A stretch of DNA of 64,000 nucleotides from T3Sed10-241 sp036796255 (lineage in GTDB: Bacteria > Bacteroidota > Bacteroidia > Flavobacteriales_D > Cryomorphaceae), in contig DAIRDH010000008.1 in NCBI GenBank assembly GCA_036796255.1, forward strand, positions 14,158-78,157, written 5' to 3'. Of the stretch, positions 26,057 to 36,934 are shown piece by piece. Every line of letters begins with the position of its first letter. The first letter of the stretch is position 1. The notes under the pieces are model-generated. The model was not told where the DNA came from. It made no database searches and saw only the letters and a program-made list of their open reading frames with translations. A program made the position numbers and the translations under genes.

Positions 26057-29000
26057 ATGAAGAAGATGTTTACGTCATGGAAGCTTATACCCCTACTCTT
26101 AGGTATAGCTTTCTTTAGCCCTCAATTCGTTGAGGCACAATCGGATTGTGGTACCATTTGGTACGACAATGGAGGGCCTAACGGGGTCTACCTGCCAAAT
26201 TCAAATCAAACCACAACGTTCTGCCCGGACAATGATGATGATTTGGTAACAGTTACGTTTACAAGTTTTAACGTAGAAACAAACTGGGACAAGCTCTACG
26301 TCTACGACGGACCAAACGCAACATCACCGCAAATTTCGAGCGGTAATGGAATAGGCAATGGCACATGTACCACCACTGGCGGATTTTGGGGAACGACCAT
26401 TCCAGGTCCGTTTACCTCAACAGACGATACAGGTTGCCTCACATTTGTCTTTTGCTCTGACGGATCAGTAGAACTTGCAGGCTGGGCGGCCAACGTAACT
26501 TGCGCACCTGCCCCCAACTGTACACCACCCGTGGTGTCGTACGTGCAGAATGAGCGCGATTGCGAAGACCTCTCTTACAGTGTGACTGTTACAATCGACG
26601 AGCAATCCGTTCCTTCAAGCGCTCCTTTGCTTCTTGCTACAGCTACAGCCAATGGACAAATCATCCCCGAAGTAGGTGGTGTATTTAATAACCTTGTAGG
26701 CGCCGAGCTCGAAATTGGGCCATTGCCCCTCGATACCCCGGTATTGATAGAAGTAAATGTACTTGGCTTCTCATGTCCGACATCTGAAAGCTTTACTGAA
26801 GTTTCTAACGGCTGTCCCATTCCTTTGGAATGCGGCGTTGCAATAGAAGAAACATACTGCTACGGCGACAATGAAAACACCCCTTTCCTTTGGGTAAGCC
26901 CGGATGGTGAGCCCGTGACGATTCTTTTTCAAAGTGGCTTGATTGCTACCTTTGGGGACGCCATTACCATTTATGACGGTGCTGACGATACTGGAGAGGT
27001 ACTCTTTACAGGCGCCAATAATGGAACACTTTCAGGACTTAGCGCTGTTGCTGAAAGCGGCTCGCTTTACATGGTTGTAACGTCTAACGGCTTTACCAGT
27101 TGCGCCAACAATGGTTTCGGCACTAGTGTCTGGAATTGGATTGTGGGTTGCAACCTTGATATTCCTGGCTGTACAGATGCAGACGCTGTAAACTTCCAGC
27201 CTGTAGCCACAGAAGATGACGGTTCATGTATCACTGGCGGTACAGATTGTACAGAAGCCATTGAAGTGGCCACATTGCCATATACTTCAAATGCAAACAC
27301 CAACCTGTTCGGCAACAATTACGATGCCGCTGATCTACCTCCAGCTGCTGTCGACATCAAGTTGAACGGTGCGTACTCAAGTTCTTATTTGAATGGTGAC
27401 GATGTAGTATACGCTTATACTCCTGCGGAAGATGGGTTTATCGACGTAAGCTTAACTCAAACCACCACTTGGGTAGGTTTATGGGTTTTCGAAGGTTGTC
27501 CTTTCACCCTTGGCGTTGGCGCCCACACAGGCAGTGATGCCAATGGCCGCTTGGTGCAGGCTTTGCCCGTTGAAGCTGGCACGACTTATTACGTGGTGAT
27601 TTCAACTTTCCCAGCACCACAGTCTACTCCTTACATCCTGAACATTACCAATACAGTGTTTGATTGTGTGGAACTGAACAAGTTTATCGGCGATGCCTGC
27701 GACAACAACGGCGAAGTTGGTCAACTTGATGAGGATTGTGAATGTAATGAGGTAGTATTCGACGGCTGTACCGGCGATTTCGCTGCTTTTGCTGGATTGG
27801 TGCCAAATTGTGAAGGTCCTACAACAGTAACCAACGCTACATTTACCAATTACCATGAAGTACCCGTTGACAATGGTACTGAATACACATTTATCAGCAA
27901 TCCTTTTGGAATCTTCCAACTGGTATACATCACAGTTACAAACCAGGCAGGTGCAGAAATACTTGCAACCGGAGCCAACTCAGTAACCTGGACCAGTGAC
28001 TTCAACGGTTTTATAAGGTTTTACACCGATGGCAACGCTGATTGTGCAAGTCCTGGATTCTTTAGCCACAACAGAACAGTTATCGCCAACTGCGAAAATC
28101 AAGTTTTTGATTGCCCAATACTTGGAGCAAATGAAGGCGAAGCTTGCGCATTGGATGGTGAATTCGGTATCGTTGAAGATTGCGAATGTTTGCCAGTTGA
28201 ATTTGCCGGTTGTACTGGTGGTTTTCTTTCAGGTGGTAACTTGAATCCAAACTGCGATGGTACACCCGCACTTACTACATTTAGCGTAGGCTCTGGTTCT
28301 TACACCACTGTTAACGTATTTAATGGTGTAGACTACGTGTTTGATATAACCGATGGTCCACTTTCTGGTCCGTTCATGTACCTTACCATTACCAACTTTG
28401 CAGGTACTGAAGTTTTGGCTTCGGGTATTCAAGCCATCAACTGGACTGGCGATTTCAACGGGCAGGTTCGTTTTTATGCCAATTCAAGCCCTACTTGTGC
28501 CTTCGTTACCGGTACCTGGAACCACTTCCGCAGGGTAACTGCTGATTGCAGCAACCAAATCTTTGACTGCCCGGTAGAAGAGCTCAACTTTAATACGGTT
28601 TGTCCCCTGGAAAATGGTGACTTTGGCTTAATCAGTGAAGACTGTGTATGCGCTGAGCCTGATTTTGACGGCTGTACTACAGGCTTTGCAGCATTTACTG
28701 TGGGTCTAACCAATTGTGATGACACTCCTTTCGACATTAATTTCGTTGGAGTTGCACAATACAGCAATGTGGAAGTATTTAATGGTGTTGAGTACACCTT
28801 TAGCCATGTAAACGGTCCGGCTTCAGCGCCATTCCTATACATTACCATCACCAATGGCACAGGAACAGAAATTCTTGCCACTGGCATCTCTGCTGTCGAC
28901 TGGACTTCAACCTACAATGGTACTGCGCGTTTTTACACGCACGCCGCTGCCGATTGTACGACTCCTGGAGGCACCTGGACGCACACAAGAAGGATTGAGG

Positions 29001-32000
29001 CAGACTGCACCAATCAGATTTTTGACTGTCCTGATCTTGCTGCAAATATTGGTACCACCTGCGACGCCGACGGCGAAGAAGGAATTGTACTGGCAGAATG
29101 CGAATGTGTAGCCCTTGTTGGAACGGATTGTACCAATCCATTCGAGTTTACAACGGCTGACCTTCCCTTCAACTTGTCAGGAAACACCAGTGTATTCGGT
29201 AACAACTATACAAGCGCCGATGTGCCCGCTCTTGCACCAGGCGCTATTGTAAACGGAGGTTTTTCAACTGTATATCTCAATGGTGACGATGTTGTGTTTG
29301 AATACACTCCTGAAGAAGATACCTTTGTAGACGCCACCGTGACTGAACATGGCACCTGGGTAGGTCTTTGGGCCTTTACCGGATGTCCGTTTGCCAGCAC
29401 AGTGGGAGTTCACACAGGAAGCGCCGGAGGCGATGGACGAGCCATCAACGCCCTCCCTGTAACAGCAGGTACTACCTACTATTTTGTGATTTCTACCTGG
29501 CCATCACCTCAAAGCACAAACTTCAACTTCACACTCAGCGAGACCGTCTTTGATTGTCCGCTATTGTTTGCGAACATTGGTGGAGGCTGTGACTTTAATG
29601 GTGGACCTGGAATTGTAAATGCTGATTGTGAATGTGAAGAACTGGTGGGTACAGACTGTACCAATCCATTCAACCTCACAGAAGCTGATTTGCCTTACTC
29701 TCAGTCAGGCAATACCGCAACTTTCGGCAATAACTACACCGGTGCAGATGTACCCCCGGTAGCACCTAATGTGATTGGCAACACTGCTACTCCTGCTACG
29801 TTCTACTTGAGCGGACCCGACGCTGTTTTCATGTACACTCCTGAAAACGATGGTTTCATAGATGTTGAAATTACTGGAACTACCACGGGCGGAGGACTCT
29901 TCGTTTTCACTGGTTGTCCATTTGCCACAACTGTAGGCTTCAACACCGCATTTGGTGCAATTCCTAAAGCGGTAAATGCGCTTCCTGTAAATGCTGGAGT
30001 TTCTTACTATGTGGTGGTATCAAGTTCATCAGCAGCAACACCGACAGCATTTACCCTTACCATCGAGCAAACAGTATTCGATTGTCCAGAGGAAAATGCC
30101 AACATCGGTGGATTCTGTCTGCTTGAGAGCGGTGCTCCCGGAGAACTTGACGCAGATTGCGCTTGTATCGAAATTGAGTTTGATGGTTGTGATGAATTAG
30201 AATTCGCAGCTTTCGGGGACCTTATCCCTGCATGTGGACAGGCGGTGACTGCTACCAATGCTACCTTCACCAACTATCACGTGGTACCTGTTCAAAATGG
30301 AGGTAGCTATGCTTTCAGCGCTGGTGCGGTAACTGGTTTCCCATTCCAATTCCTTACGGTTACAAACGCAGACGGCACAGTAATATTAGCTAGCGGTATT
30401 CAATCACTCACATGGCTGAGCGACTTTAATGGCAATATTCGTTTCTATTCAGATGCCAATGCCGATTGTACAAGCCCAGGCTTCTTCTCACACAGCCGCA
30501 CAGTAACCACTGATTGCAGTGACGTAATCTACGACTGTCCTGAAGAGAACCTCAACATCGGTGATGTTTGTACCCCGGATGGTGGTGGATTCGGAACCCT
30601 CAATGAGGATTGCGTGTGCGATGAGATCATCTACACAGGATGTTTAACCGGTGTGCCTTTTGGCAATATCACAGTAAATTGTGCTATTCCTTCTGGCTCG
30701 CAAGGTGGAATCTGGTTTGGTGAGTACGTTGAAGTAAACGTGACATCTGGTGTTGACTACACTTTTGCCACTTCGCCGCTTCCAGCATACCCACTATTCT
30801 ATCTTACAGTTTCAAATGGTGCTGGTACAACTGTATTGGCAACAGGATTGAACTCGCTAGAGTGGACCAGCAACGTGACAGGTGTGGTACGTTTTAACGC
30901 CCATGCCTCAGCTGATTGTCCTGCAGGAACCATTATTGCAAGTCATACCCGCATTGTAACTGCTGATTGTTCTGCAGAGCCTAGCATTTGGGAAGTAATC
31001 CAAGACAGCGAAGTACACACCACCCTTGAGGCGGCCGTGATTGCTGCTGAATTGGATGATGACCTCGAAGGTGAAGGACCATTCACAGTGATGGCCCCAA
31101 CCGACGCTGCATTTGATGCATTGGAAGAAGGTGTACTCGATGCATTGTTAGATAATACAGAATTGCTTGCTTCTATCCTGTTGTACCATGCAGCAGAAGG
31201 CGCAGTACTTTCTGATGACCTCACAGATGGTCAAGTTATCACAACATTGGCTGGACTTCCTGTGACCATCACCATCAATGATGACGGTATATTTGTGAAC
31301 GATGCAGAAATTATCGTTGCAGACATTACTGCCTCCAATGGTATAGTGCACGTGATTGACGCAGTGCTTATACCAGACACTGAGCTGGTAGGAACAGACT
31401 GTACCAATCCATTTGCACTCACCACTGCTGACCTTCCATATACCCAAAGTGGAAACACTGCAACCTTCGGCAACAATTATGTGGCAGCAGACGTGCCAGC
31501 ACTGGCTACTGGTGCCATAACCAATGGCTCATTTACAACCTCTTACCTTAATGGTGATGACGTAGTATTTGAGTTCACACCCGACGAAGATACCTTTGTG
31601 GATGTGGAAGTAAGCGGACACGACACATGGGTAGGTCTATGGGCCTTCGAAGGTTGTCCTTTCGCAAGCACCGTAGGTTATCACACCGCCAGTTCCTCAA
31701 CAGGCCGTTTAATCCCTCAGTTGCCGGTAAGTGCTGGAACCACCTACTATTTCGTGATTTCAACTTGGCCAACACCAAACAGTACAGATTTCGTGATCAA
31801 CATTTCTGAAACGGAGTTTGATTGTCCTACTGAATTCGTAAACTTTGGTGAGCCTTGTGATTTCAATGGAGAGCCAGGTATCATTGGCAACGATTGTACT
31901 TGTGGTGAGTTGGTTGGAACAGATTGCACCAATCCTTTTGTGATTGTGCAAGCTGAATTGCCATACAACCAGTCTGGTAACACCGCTACATTTGGTGACA

Positions 32001-35000
32001 ACTACAGCTCTACTGATGTACCTGCCAATGCACCCAATGTGATTGGAACAGGCAGTACAAGTGCTTCTTACCTCAATGGTGACGATGTTGTCTTTGAATT
32101 CACTCCAGACACCGACACCTTTGTGGATGTAGCCGTAACTGACCATGGCACATGGGTAGGTCTGTGGGCCTTCGAAGGATGTCCTTTCGAAAGCACTGTA
32201 GGCTATCACAATGACAGCCCATTGAACACCGGTCGCTTTATCAATGCGCTGCCTGTAGAAGCGGGAACCACATACTATTTTGTGATCTCTACTTTCCCAT
32301 CACCACAGAGCACTACCTTCAATCTGACCGTTAGTGAAACTGTATTTGACTGTCCTGACTTGAACGCCAACATTGGTGATCCTTGCGACTTCAATGGAGG
32401 TGACGGTTCAGTTAGTGATGACTGTGAGTGTGAGGAATTGGTAGGCACAGATTGTACAAATCCATTTGTACTGACTACAGCTGACCTGCCTTACAACTTA
32501 TCAGGCAATACCAGCACATTCGGTGACAATTATGACAACCCTGCACCGGCTTTAGCTGCAAATGCTGTAGGTACTGGTACATTTAGTGCTTTCTATCTAT
32601 CTGGTGATGATGTGGTTTTTGAATACACTCCAGAGGACGATACTTTCGTAGATGCCTCTGTGACTGACCACGGGTCATGGGTAGGACTATATGCCTTCGT
32701 AGGCTGTCCATTTACCAGTACAGTAGGTTATCACACGGTGTCAACTGCAAATACAGGCCGCTTTATCGACGCCATGCCTGTAACAGGCGGTACCACCTAT
32801 TACTTCGTGATATCGACCAACGCTACACCACAGAGCACCACGTTCAACTTCTCGTTGAGTGAAACAGTATTTGACTGTCCTGATGAGAATGCAAACATTG
32901 GTGACCTGTGTGAAACCATAGATGGTGACTTTGGTCTTCTCAATGATGATTGCGGATGTGATGCCATCGTTTACGAAGGCTGCACCAACGGTACCTCATT
33001 TGGATCACCAAATCCAACTTGTGAGAATCCAGTTGCAACTGTAACCAACTCATGGAACAATGAGTACAGCACAGTGACCGTGTTTGACGGTGGTATTTAC
33101 ACTTTCAGCACCTCATTCAATGCCAATGTGCCTATCTTCTTTGTTACCATTACAAATAGTACTGGCACTGAGATTTTGGCCACAGGCTTGAACACACTGA
33201 CTTGGGAGAGTGACATTGACGGAACGGTTCGCATGTACACCCACGGCTCGGCTGATTGTGCTGGTGTTACAGGAAGTGCTTCTTCACACACGCGAACATT
33301 TACTGTAGAATGTCCTGCTGATGCCAACATCTGGGATATTGTTCAAGACAGTGAGGTTCACAACACACTCGAGGCGGCTGTACTTGCCGCTGGTTTGGAT
33401 GAAGCCCTTTCAGGTGAAGGTCCATTCACAGTGTTTGCTCCAACCGATGATGCATTCGATGCATTGGAAGAAGGTGTACTCGATGCACTGCTCGATGATC
33501 CAGAAGGATTGCTGACTACTATCTTGCTCTACCATGTGGCAGCAGGAGAAGTACTCTCTACTGATTTGACCGATGGCCAAATCATTACAACACTGGCTGG
33601 TTTCACTGTGACCATTACCATCAATGATGACGGCGTGTTCGTAAATGATGCACAAGTTATCGTTGCTGACATTATTGCCTCTAACGGTATAGTGCACGTG
33701 ATTGATGCAGTGCTTATTCCTGAGCCTACTGAGTGTGATGAAGCTACGCCAATAATCGCAGCAGTTACATTCAACGAAAGCTCGGTTTCAGCCTCTATGC
33801 TTGATGAAACTGCCTCTGGTGTAGAGCAGTGCCAAAACACCAGCAATGTACAGCCTGACCAATGGTTCTCTTTTGAATCAGTTGCTACGGTAATGTATGT
33901 ACGTGCATGGGGTCTTGGTGACTTCAACGCAGCTGTGGAAGTGTATGATGCTTGTGGTGGTGAGCTTATCGCTTGCCAGAATGATGCACCTGCCGGTCAG
34001 AGAGAGATTGTGATACTCCAAAACACTACTCCAGGTGAAACTTACTACGTAAGGGTTTACCATGGAGGTGCCGGAACACCACAAACACTCAACTATACCG
34101 TGGCTGTAGCACACATTCCATTTATCAAGCTTGAAGCGGATGACTGTGGTGTATTTGACTACACGCCAACTGATGTGATAAGCAGCGAACTGCCTTCAAA
34201 CCAGTTCTTGCTCACCAACTACTACTTCGAGTTTACTGAACTGGAAGAGCCGTTCAACACCTATGAGATCCTATCGCCAAATGGTTCTAACCGCAACTTC
34301 CAGTTGCAGTGGTTCCCGCAGGCTGAGTTTGGACGTACCTACTCTGTGCGCACACGTGCAAGGATGTACCAAGGTCCAAACTGGGGTGACTATGGTGATG
34401 CATGTACCATTGGCTTTGCTGATGGTGGTGCAACAACCCAGTTGAAAGTAGAGTTTGCACTTGGTTTCTACAACATGTGCGATATTCTCGAGGCCGACAA
34501 CGTGGCTGGTGCATCTGAATACACCTGGTTGTTTACTGACGGATTTGACTCACTCACAGCTGTAAGTCCAAACCGTTTCCTACAACTCCAGAATGTGGAA
34601 GACCTGAACCTTGGTTCGCCTTACGCTGTATCAGTGAAGGCACAATCACTTGGTCAATATGGTGAGTATGGTATATCACGACTTATCGCGATGAACAACT
34701 TCGTACCCACCATTGGTCTCGACGAAAACTTCACTGCATGTGGTAGCACTGTTGCACTGAATGCTGTAATCAGTGCCATAAACATCTGTGCAGCTGACTA
34801 CTACACATTTAGGTTTACCAACATCAGCGACTTGACGCAGGAAGACTTGTTCTACACCCGCGATGACGGATTGAGAACAGTGTTACTGAGCTGGGTTACT
34901 GGATTAATACCTGGTGATACCTATGCAGTACAAGTACTTGGTGCTTCAGGTGGACTTGTTGGTACCTACGGTCCAATTTGCGAAATAACAATCGCAGGCG

Positions 35001-35320
35001 GCATGTCGGGTATAATTACACTAGATGAAAGCAATGTTCAGTCTGATGTCCAGGCAGAAATTTCAATCTATCCTAACCCAAGCCGTGGTGATGAGGTGAT
35101 GGTGAGCATTGAAAATCTGCAAGACGTACAGAATGATGTAATCATTGATGTGTATGACATGTACGGTAAGCGTGTACACAGTGAGAACTACGCCAACAAT
35201 GGCACGTTCATGAATGTAGCCCTCGATTTCCAACAGCCTATGGCAGCTGGAGTATACCTGGTCAACATTACTTCGAACAGTGAATTGATTGGTGCGCGCA
35301 AGTTGATTGTGCAGAAATAA
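26057..35320 (+). CDS. Giant modular T9SS-secreted adhesin with two FAS1 domains
   Basis: A 3087-residue surface protein. The ATG at 26057 gives the signal peptide (KKMFTSWKLIPLLLGIAFFS, cleavage after VEAQ); an earlier in-frame start at 26012 adds 15 unlikely residues. In order: a CUB-like domain (about 28-150), a second CUB-like domain, then alternating modules of two kinds. Type A (about 175 residues, YLNGDDVVFEYTP, GTWVGLWAFEGCPF) occurs six times; type B (about 150 residues, NCEGPTTVTNATFTNYH, IRFYT) six times. FAS1 domains lie at about 1643-1773 and 2424-2555. Short Cys-rich linkers (FDCPD, CDFNGG) join modules. Fn3-like modules and a T9SS sorting domain (from about 3003) end it. Role is probably adhesion or matrix binding. 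Confidence 0.93.
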   Translation: MKKMFTSWKLIPLLLGIAFFSPQFVEAQSDCGTIWYDNGGPNGVYLPNSNQTTTFCPDNDDDLVTVTFTSFNVETNWDKLYVYDGPNATSPQISSGNGIGNGTCTTTGGFWGTTIPGPFTSTDDTGCLTFVFCSDGSVELAGWAANVTCAPAPNCTPPVVSYVQNERDCEDLSYSVTVTIDEQSVPSSAPLLLATATANGQIIPEVGGVFNNLVGAELEIGPLPLDTPVLIEVNVLGFSCPTSESFTEVSNGCPIPLECGVAIEETYCYGDNENTPFLWVSPDGEPVTILFQSGLIATFGDAITIYDGADDTGEVLFTGANNGTLSGLSAVAESGSLYMVVTSNGFTSCANNGFGTSVWNWIVGCNLDIPGCTDADAVNFQPVATEDDGSCITGGTDCTEAIEVATLPYTSNANTNLFGNNYDAADLPPAAVDIKLNGAYSSSYLNGDDVVYAYTPAEDGFIDVSLTQTTTWVGLWVFEGCPFTLGVGAHTGSDANGRLVQALPVEAGTTYYVVISTFPAPQSTPYILNITNTVFDCVELNKFIGDACDNNGEVGQLDEDCECNEVVFDGCTGDFAAFAGLVPNCEGPTTVTNATFTNYHEVPVDNGTEYTFISNPFGIFQLVYITVTNQAGAEILATGANSVTWTSDFNGFIRFYTDGNADCASPGFFSHNRTVIANCENQVFDCPILGANEGEACALDGEFGIVEDCECLPVEFAGCTGGFLSGGNLNPNCDGTPALTTFSVGSGSYTTVNVFNGVDYVFDITDGPLSGPFMYLTITNFAGTEVLASGIQAINWTGDFNGQVRFYANSSPTCAFVTGTWNHFRRVTADCSNQIFDCPVEELNFNTVCPLENGDFGLISEDCVCAEPDFDGCTTGFAAFTVGLTNCDDTPFDINFVGVAQYSNVEVFNGVEYTFSHVNGPASAPFLYITITNGTGTEILATGISAVDWTSTYNGTARFYTHAAADCTTPGGTWTHTRRIEADCTNQIFDCPDLAANIGTTCDADGEEGIVLAECECVALVGTDCTNPFEFTTADLPFNLSGNTSVFGNNYTSADVPALAPGAIVNGGFSTVYLNGDDVVFEYTPEEDTFVDATVTEHGTWVGLWAFTGCPFASTVGVHTGSAGGDGRAINALPVTAGTTYYFVISTWPSPQSTNFNFTLSETVFDCPLLFANIGGGCDFNGGPGIVNADCECEELVGTDCTNPFNLTEADLPYSQSGNTATFGNNYTGADVPPVAPNVIGNTATPATFYLSGPDAVFMYTPENDGFIDVEITGTTTGGGLFVFTGCPFATTVGFNTAFGAIPKAVNALPVNAGVSYYVVVSSSSAATPTAFTLTIEQTVFDCPEENANIGGFCLLESGAPGELDADCACIEIEFDGCDELEFAAFGDLIPACGQAVTATNATFTNYHVVPVQNGGSYAFSAGAVTGFPFQFLTVTNADGTVILASGIQSLTWLSDFNGNIRFYSDANADCTSPGFFSHSRTVTTDCSDVIYDCPEENLNIGDVCTPDGGGFGTLNEDCVCDEIIYTGCLTGVPFGNITVNCAIPSGSQGGIWFGEYVEVNVTSGVDYTFATSPLPAYPLFYLTVSNGAGTTVLATGLNSLEWTSNVTGVVRFNAHASADCPAGTIIASHTRIVTADCSAEPSIWEVIQDSEVHTTLEAAVIAAELDDDLEGEGPFTVMAPTDAAFDALEEGVLDALLDNTELLASILLYHAAEGAVLSDDLTDGQVITTLAGLPVTITINDDGIFVNDAEIIVADITASNGIVHVIDAVLIPDTELVGTDCTNPFALTTADLPYTQSGNTATFGNNYVAADVPALATGAITNGSFTTSYLNGDDVVFEFTPDEDTFVDVEVSGHDTWVGLWAFEGCPFASTVGYHTASSSTGRLIPQLPVSAGTTYYFVISTWPTPNSTDFVINISETEFDCPTEFVNFGEPCDFNGEPGIIGNDCTCGELVGTDCTNPFVIVQAELPYNQSGNTATFGDNYSSTDVPANAPNVIGTGSTSASYLNGDDVVFEFTPDTDTFVDVAVTDHGTWVGLWAFEGCPFESTVGYHNDSPLNTGRFINALPVEAGTTYYFVISTFPSPQSTTFNLTVSETVFDCPDLNANIGDPCDFNGGDGSVSDDCECEELVGTDCTNPFVLTTADLPYNLSGNTSTFGDNYDNPAPALAANAVGTGTFSAFYLSGDDVVFEYTPEDDTFVDASVTDHGSWVGLYAFVGCPFTSTVGYHTVSTANTGRFIDAMPVTGGTTYYFVISTNATPQSTTFNFSLSETVFDCPDENANIGDLCETIDGDFGLLNDDCGCDAIVYEGCTNGTSFGSPNPTCENPVATVTNSWNNEYSTVTVFDGGIYTFSTSFNANVPIFFVTITNSTGTEILATGLNTLTWESDIDGTVRMYTHGSADCAGVTGSASSHTRTFTVECPADANIWDIVQDSEVHNTLEAAVLAAGLDEALSGEGPFTVFAPTDDAFDALEEGVLDALLDDPEGLLTTILLYHVAAGEVLSTDLTDGQIITTLAGFTVTITINDDGVFVNDAQVIVADIIASNGIVHVIDAVLIPEPTECDEATPIIAAVTFNESSVSASMLDETASGVEQCQNTSNVQPDQWFSFESVATVMYVRAWGLGDFNAAVEVYDACGGELIACQNDAPAGQREIVILQNTTPGETYYVRVYHGGAGTPQTLNYTVAVAHIPFIKLEADDCGVFDYTPTDVISSELPSNQFLLTNYYFEFTELEEPFNTYEILSPNGSNRNFQLQWFPQAEFGRTYSVRTRARMYQGPNWGDYGDACTIGFADGGATTQLKVEFALGFYNMCDILEADNVAGASEYTWLFTDGFDSLTAVSPNRFLQLQNVEDLNLGSPYAVSVKAQSLGQYGEYGISRLIAMNNFVPTIGLDENFTACGSTVALNAVISAINICAADYYTFRFTNISDLTQEDLFYTRDDGLRTVLLSWVTGLIPGDTYAVQVLGASGGLVGTYGPICEITIAGGMSGIITLDESNVQSDVQAEISIYPNPSRGDEVMVSIENLQDVQNDVIIDVYDMYGKRVHSENYANNGTFMNVALDFQQPMAAGVYLVNITSNSELIGARKLIVQK
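27238..33320 (+). repeat. Interleaved A and B coding repeat modules
   Basis: Type A modules begin near 27238, 29111, 29639, 31382, 31907 and 32435; adjacent ones are 525-528 bp apart. Type B modules begin near 27761, 28205, 28667, 30180, 30632 and 32976. The order is A B B B A A B B FAS1 A A A B FAS1. Similarity is clear in protein and in parts of the DNA. Confidence 0.85.
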
Positions 35321-35347
35321 GGTAGTCCGACTACAAATAGTTAAACC

Positions 35348-35379
35348 AAACCCGCGGCCGATTGGCCGCGGGTTTTTTT
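35348..35379 (+). terminator. Strong intrinsic terminator after the adhesin gene
   Basis: A perfect 12-bp stem (AAACCCGCGGCC with GGCCGCGGGTTT) around a GATT loop followed by further T residues. It ends the adhesin transcript. Confidence 0.93.
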
Positions 35380-35453
35380 GTATCCATAAATTTCGAAGTA
35401 ATTTTTCAAGTAAGGGTTTATACCTATTATTGTCACTCAATTTCAAAAGCCCT

Positions 35454-36734
35454 ATGGGAATACCAATTAGCAATGATGCCATCACTTTAGGAATTTTGGT
35501 GGTAATACTCGCCACCATCTTTAAAACACATTCACTACCAGCGTTTGCGAAATTCTATAAGTATTTCCCTGCATTATTGCTCTGCTATTTTGTTCCAGCC
35601 ATTTTCAACTCCTTGGGACTTTTCGACCATGACTCAACCAATAGATTGTATTTCTTTGCATCGCGCTTTTTACTTCCTGCCTCGCTTGTCCTTCTCTGTT
35701 TGAATATTGACCTCAAAGGCGTATTCAAACTCGGTCCGAAAGCCTTGATTATGTTTTTCACAGCGACAATAAGTATTGTGATCGGAGCGCCAATAGCCCT
35801 CTATTTGGTATCACTGGCAGAGCCCACATTACTTGAAGGCTCAGGTCCTGATGCCATATGGCGGGGATTGGCAACAATAGCTGGCAGCTGGATAGGTGGC
35901 GGTGCCAATCAAACTGCCATGAAGGAAATATACGGAGCCAGCGATGCCCTATTCAGTGCAATGATCGTTGTTGATGTATTTGTAGCCAATATCTGGATGG
36001 CATTTCTGCTGTTTGGTGCGGGCATCAGTGATAGGCTTGATGTGAAGTTGAAAGCCGACAACAGCGCCATAGATGATTTGAAGCTGCGGGTGGAAAAGCA
36101 GCAAGCTGATGCCGCAAGAGTTGCAAGCTTTACTGATCTGATGATGATATTCGGTGTAGCCTTTGGCATGGTGGCAGTTGCGCATGGCCTGAGCGACACG
36201 ATTGGGCCGCGCATAGCGTTGCGCATCGATGCCATACTTGCAGCCGACAGCGATTCATGGGTAAGACTCTTCACTTCTTTCGGTAGCAATTTCTTCTGGT
36301 TGGTGGTGATTGCCACAGTTGGAGGCGTGGTACTTTCATTCACCAAAGCAAGAACGCTCGAAGGCGCCGGCGCATCTAAAGTGGGTAGCGCTTTTCTGTA
36401 CATTCTGGTAGGAACCATTGGACTGCATATGGATATAGGCCAGCTTTTCAAAGAGTGGCAAGTGTTCAAGTATATTCTTTCCATTGGTTTTGTGTGGATT
36501 GCTATCCACATCGGCATTCTTTTGCTCATCGGCAAAATAATAAGAGCGCCATTCTTCTTCATTGCCGTGGGATCGCAAGCCAACATTGGTGGCGCAGCTT
36601 CGGCTCCCATTGTAGCTTCAGCATTTAGCCCGGCGCTCGCTCCGGTGGGAGTATTGCTAGCCGTACTGGGCTATGCTATAGGTACATTTGGAGCTATAGC
36701 TTGTGCTATTTTGATGCAGGCTGTTGCGGGATAA
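35454..36734 (+). CDS. DUF819 family membrane protein (YjcL-like)
   Basis: A 426-residue membrane protein with about ten to eleven helices. The segment GSWIGGGANQTAMKEIYGAS near residue 143 and the second half repeat GSQANIGGAASAPIVASAF are hallmarks of DUF819, which has two inverted halves like transporters. A hydrophilic loop with many charged residues lies between the halves. Substrate is unknown. The longest frame starts at 35307 inside the adhesin's end and runs through the terminator; ATG 35454 is the sensible start. Transcribed separately from the adhesin. Confidence 0.88.
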   Translation: MGIPISNDAITLGILVVILATIFKTHSLPAFAKFYKYFPALLLCYFVPAIFNSLGLFDHDSTNRLYFFASRFLLPASLVLLCLNIDLKGVFKLGPKALIMFFTATISIVIGAPIALYLVSLAEPTLLEGSGPDAIWRGLATIAGSWIGGGANQTAMKEIYGASDALFSAMIVVDVFVANIWMAFLLFGAGISDRLDVKLKADNSAIDDLKLRVEKQQADAARVASFTDLMMIFGVAFGMVAVAHGLSDTIGPRIALRIDAILAADSDSWVRLFTSFGSNFFWLVVIATVGGVVLSFTKARTLEGAGASKVGSAFLYILVGTIGLHMDIGQLFKEWQVFKYILSIGFVWIAIHIGILLLIGKIIRAPFFFIAVGSQANIGGAASAPIVASAFSPALAPVGVLLAVLGYAIGTFGAIACAILMQAVAG

Positions 36735-36820
36735 AGAGATGGCCAATTAAATGGTATGCCGCTGATGATCTAAGGCCTGTAAAATTCTACAGCTTTGCTT
36801 CATTAAGCCAGATTACCAGT

Positions 36821-36845
36821 AAAATGCCTAAAAGGCGCTTTTTTG
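36821..36845 (+). terminator. Weak terminator after the DUF819 gene
   Basis: A short GCCT-AAA-AGGC hairpin flanked by A residues before and six T residues after. The stem is short, so confidence is low. Confidence 0.4.
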
Positions 36846-36855
36846 CTGTGCATCC

Positions 36856-36888
36856 AAAACACAAAGTCCCCGCGGGAAACGCGGAGAC
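36856..36888 (-). terminator. Terminator of the small lipoprotein gene
   Basis: On the minus strand, GTCTCCGCG pairs with CGCGGGGAC (9 bp, one G-T) around a 5-nt loop, followed by TTTGTGTTTT. It lies about 46 bp past the stop at 36935. Confidence 0.65.
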
Positions 36889-36934
36889 GTAAATTCTTTC
36901 TGGTGAGGATTTAAATCCCTCATGTTTATCCACC

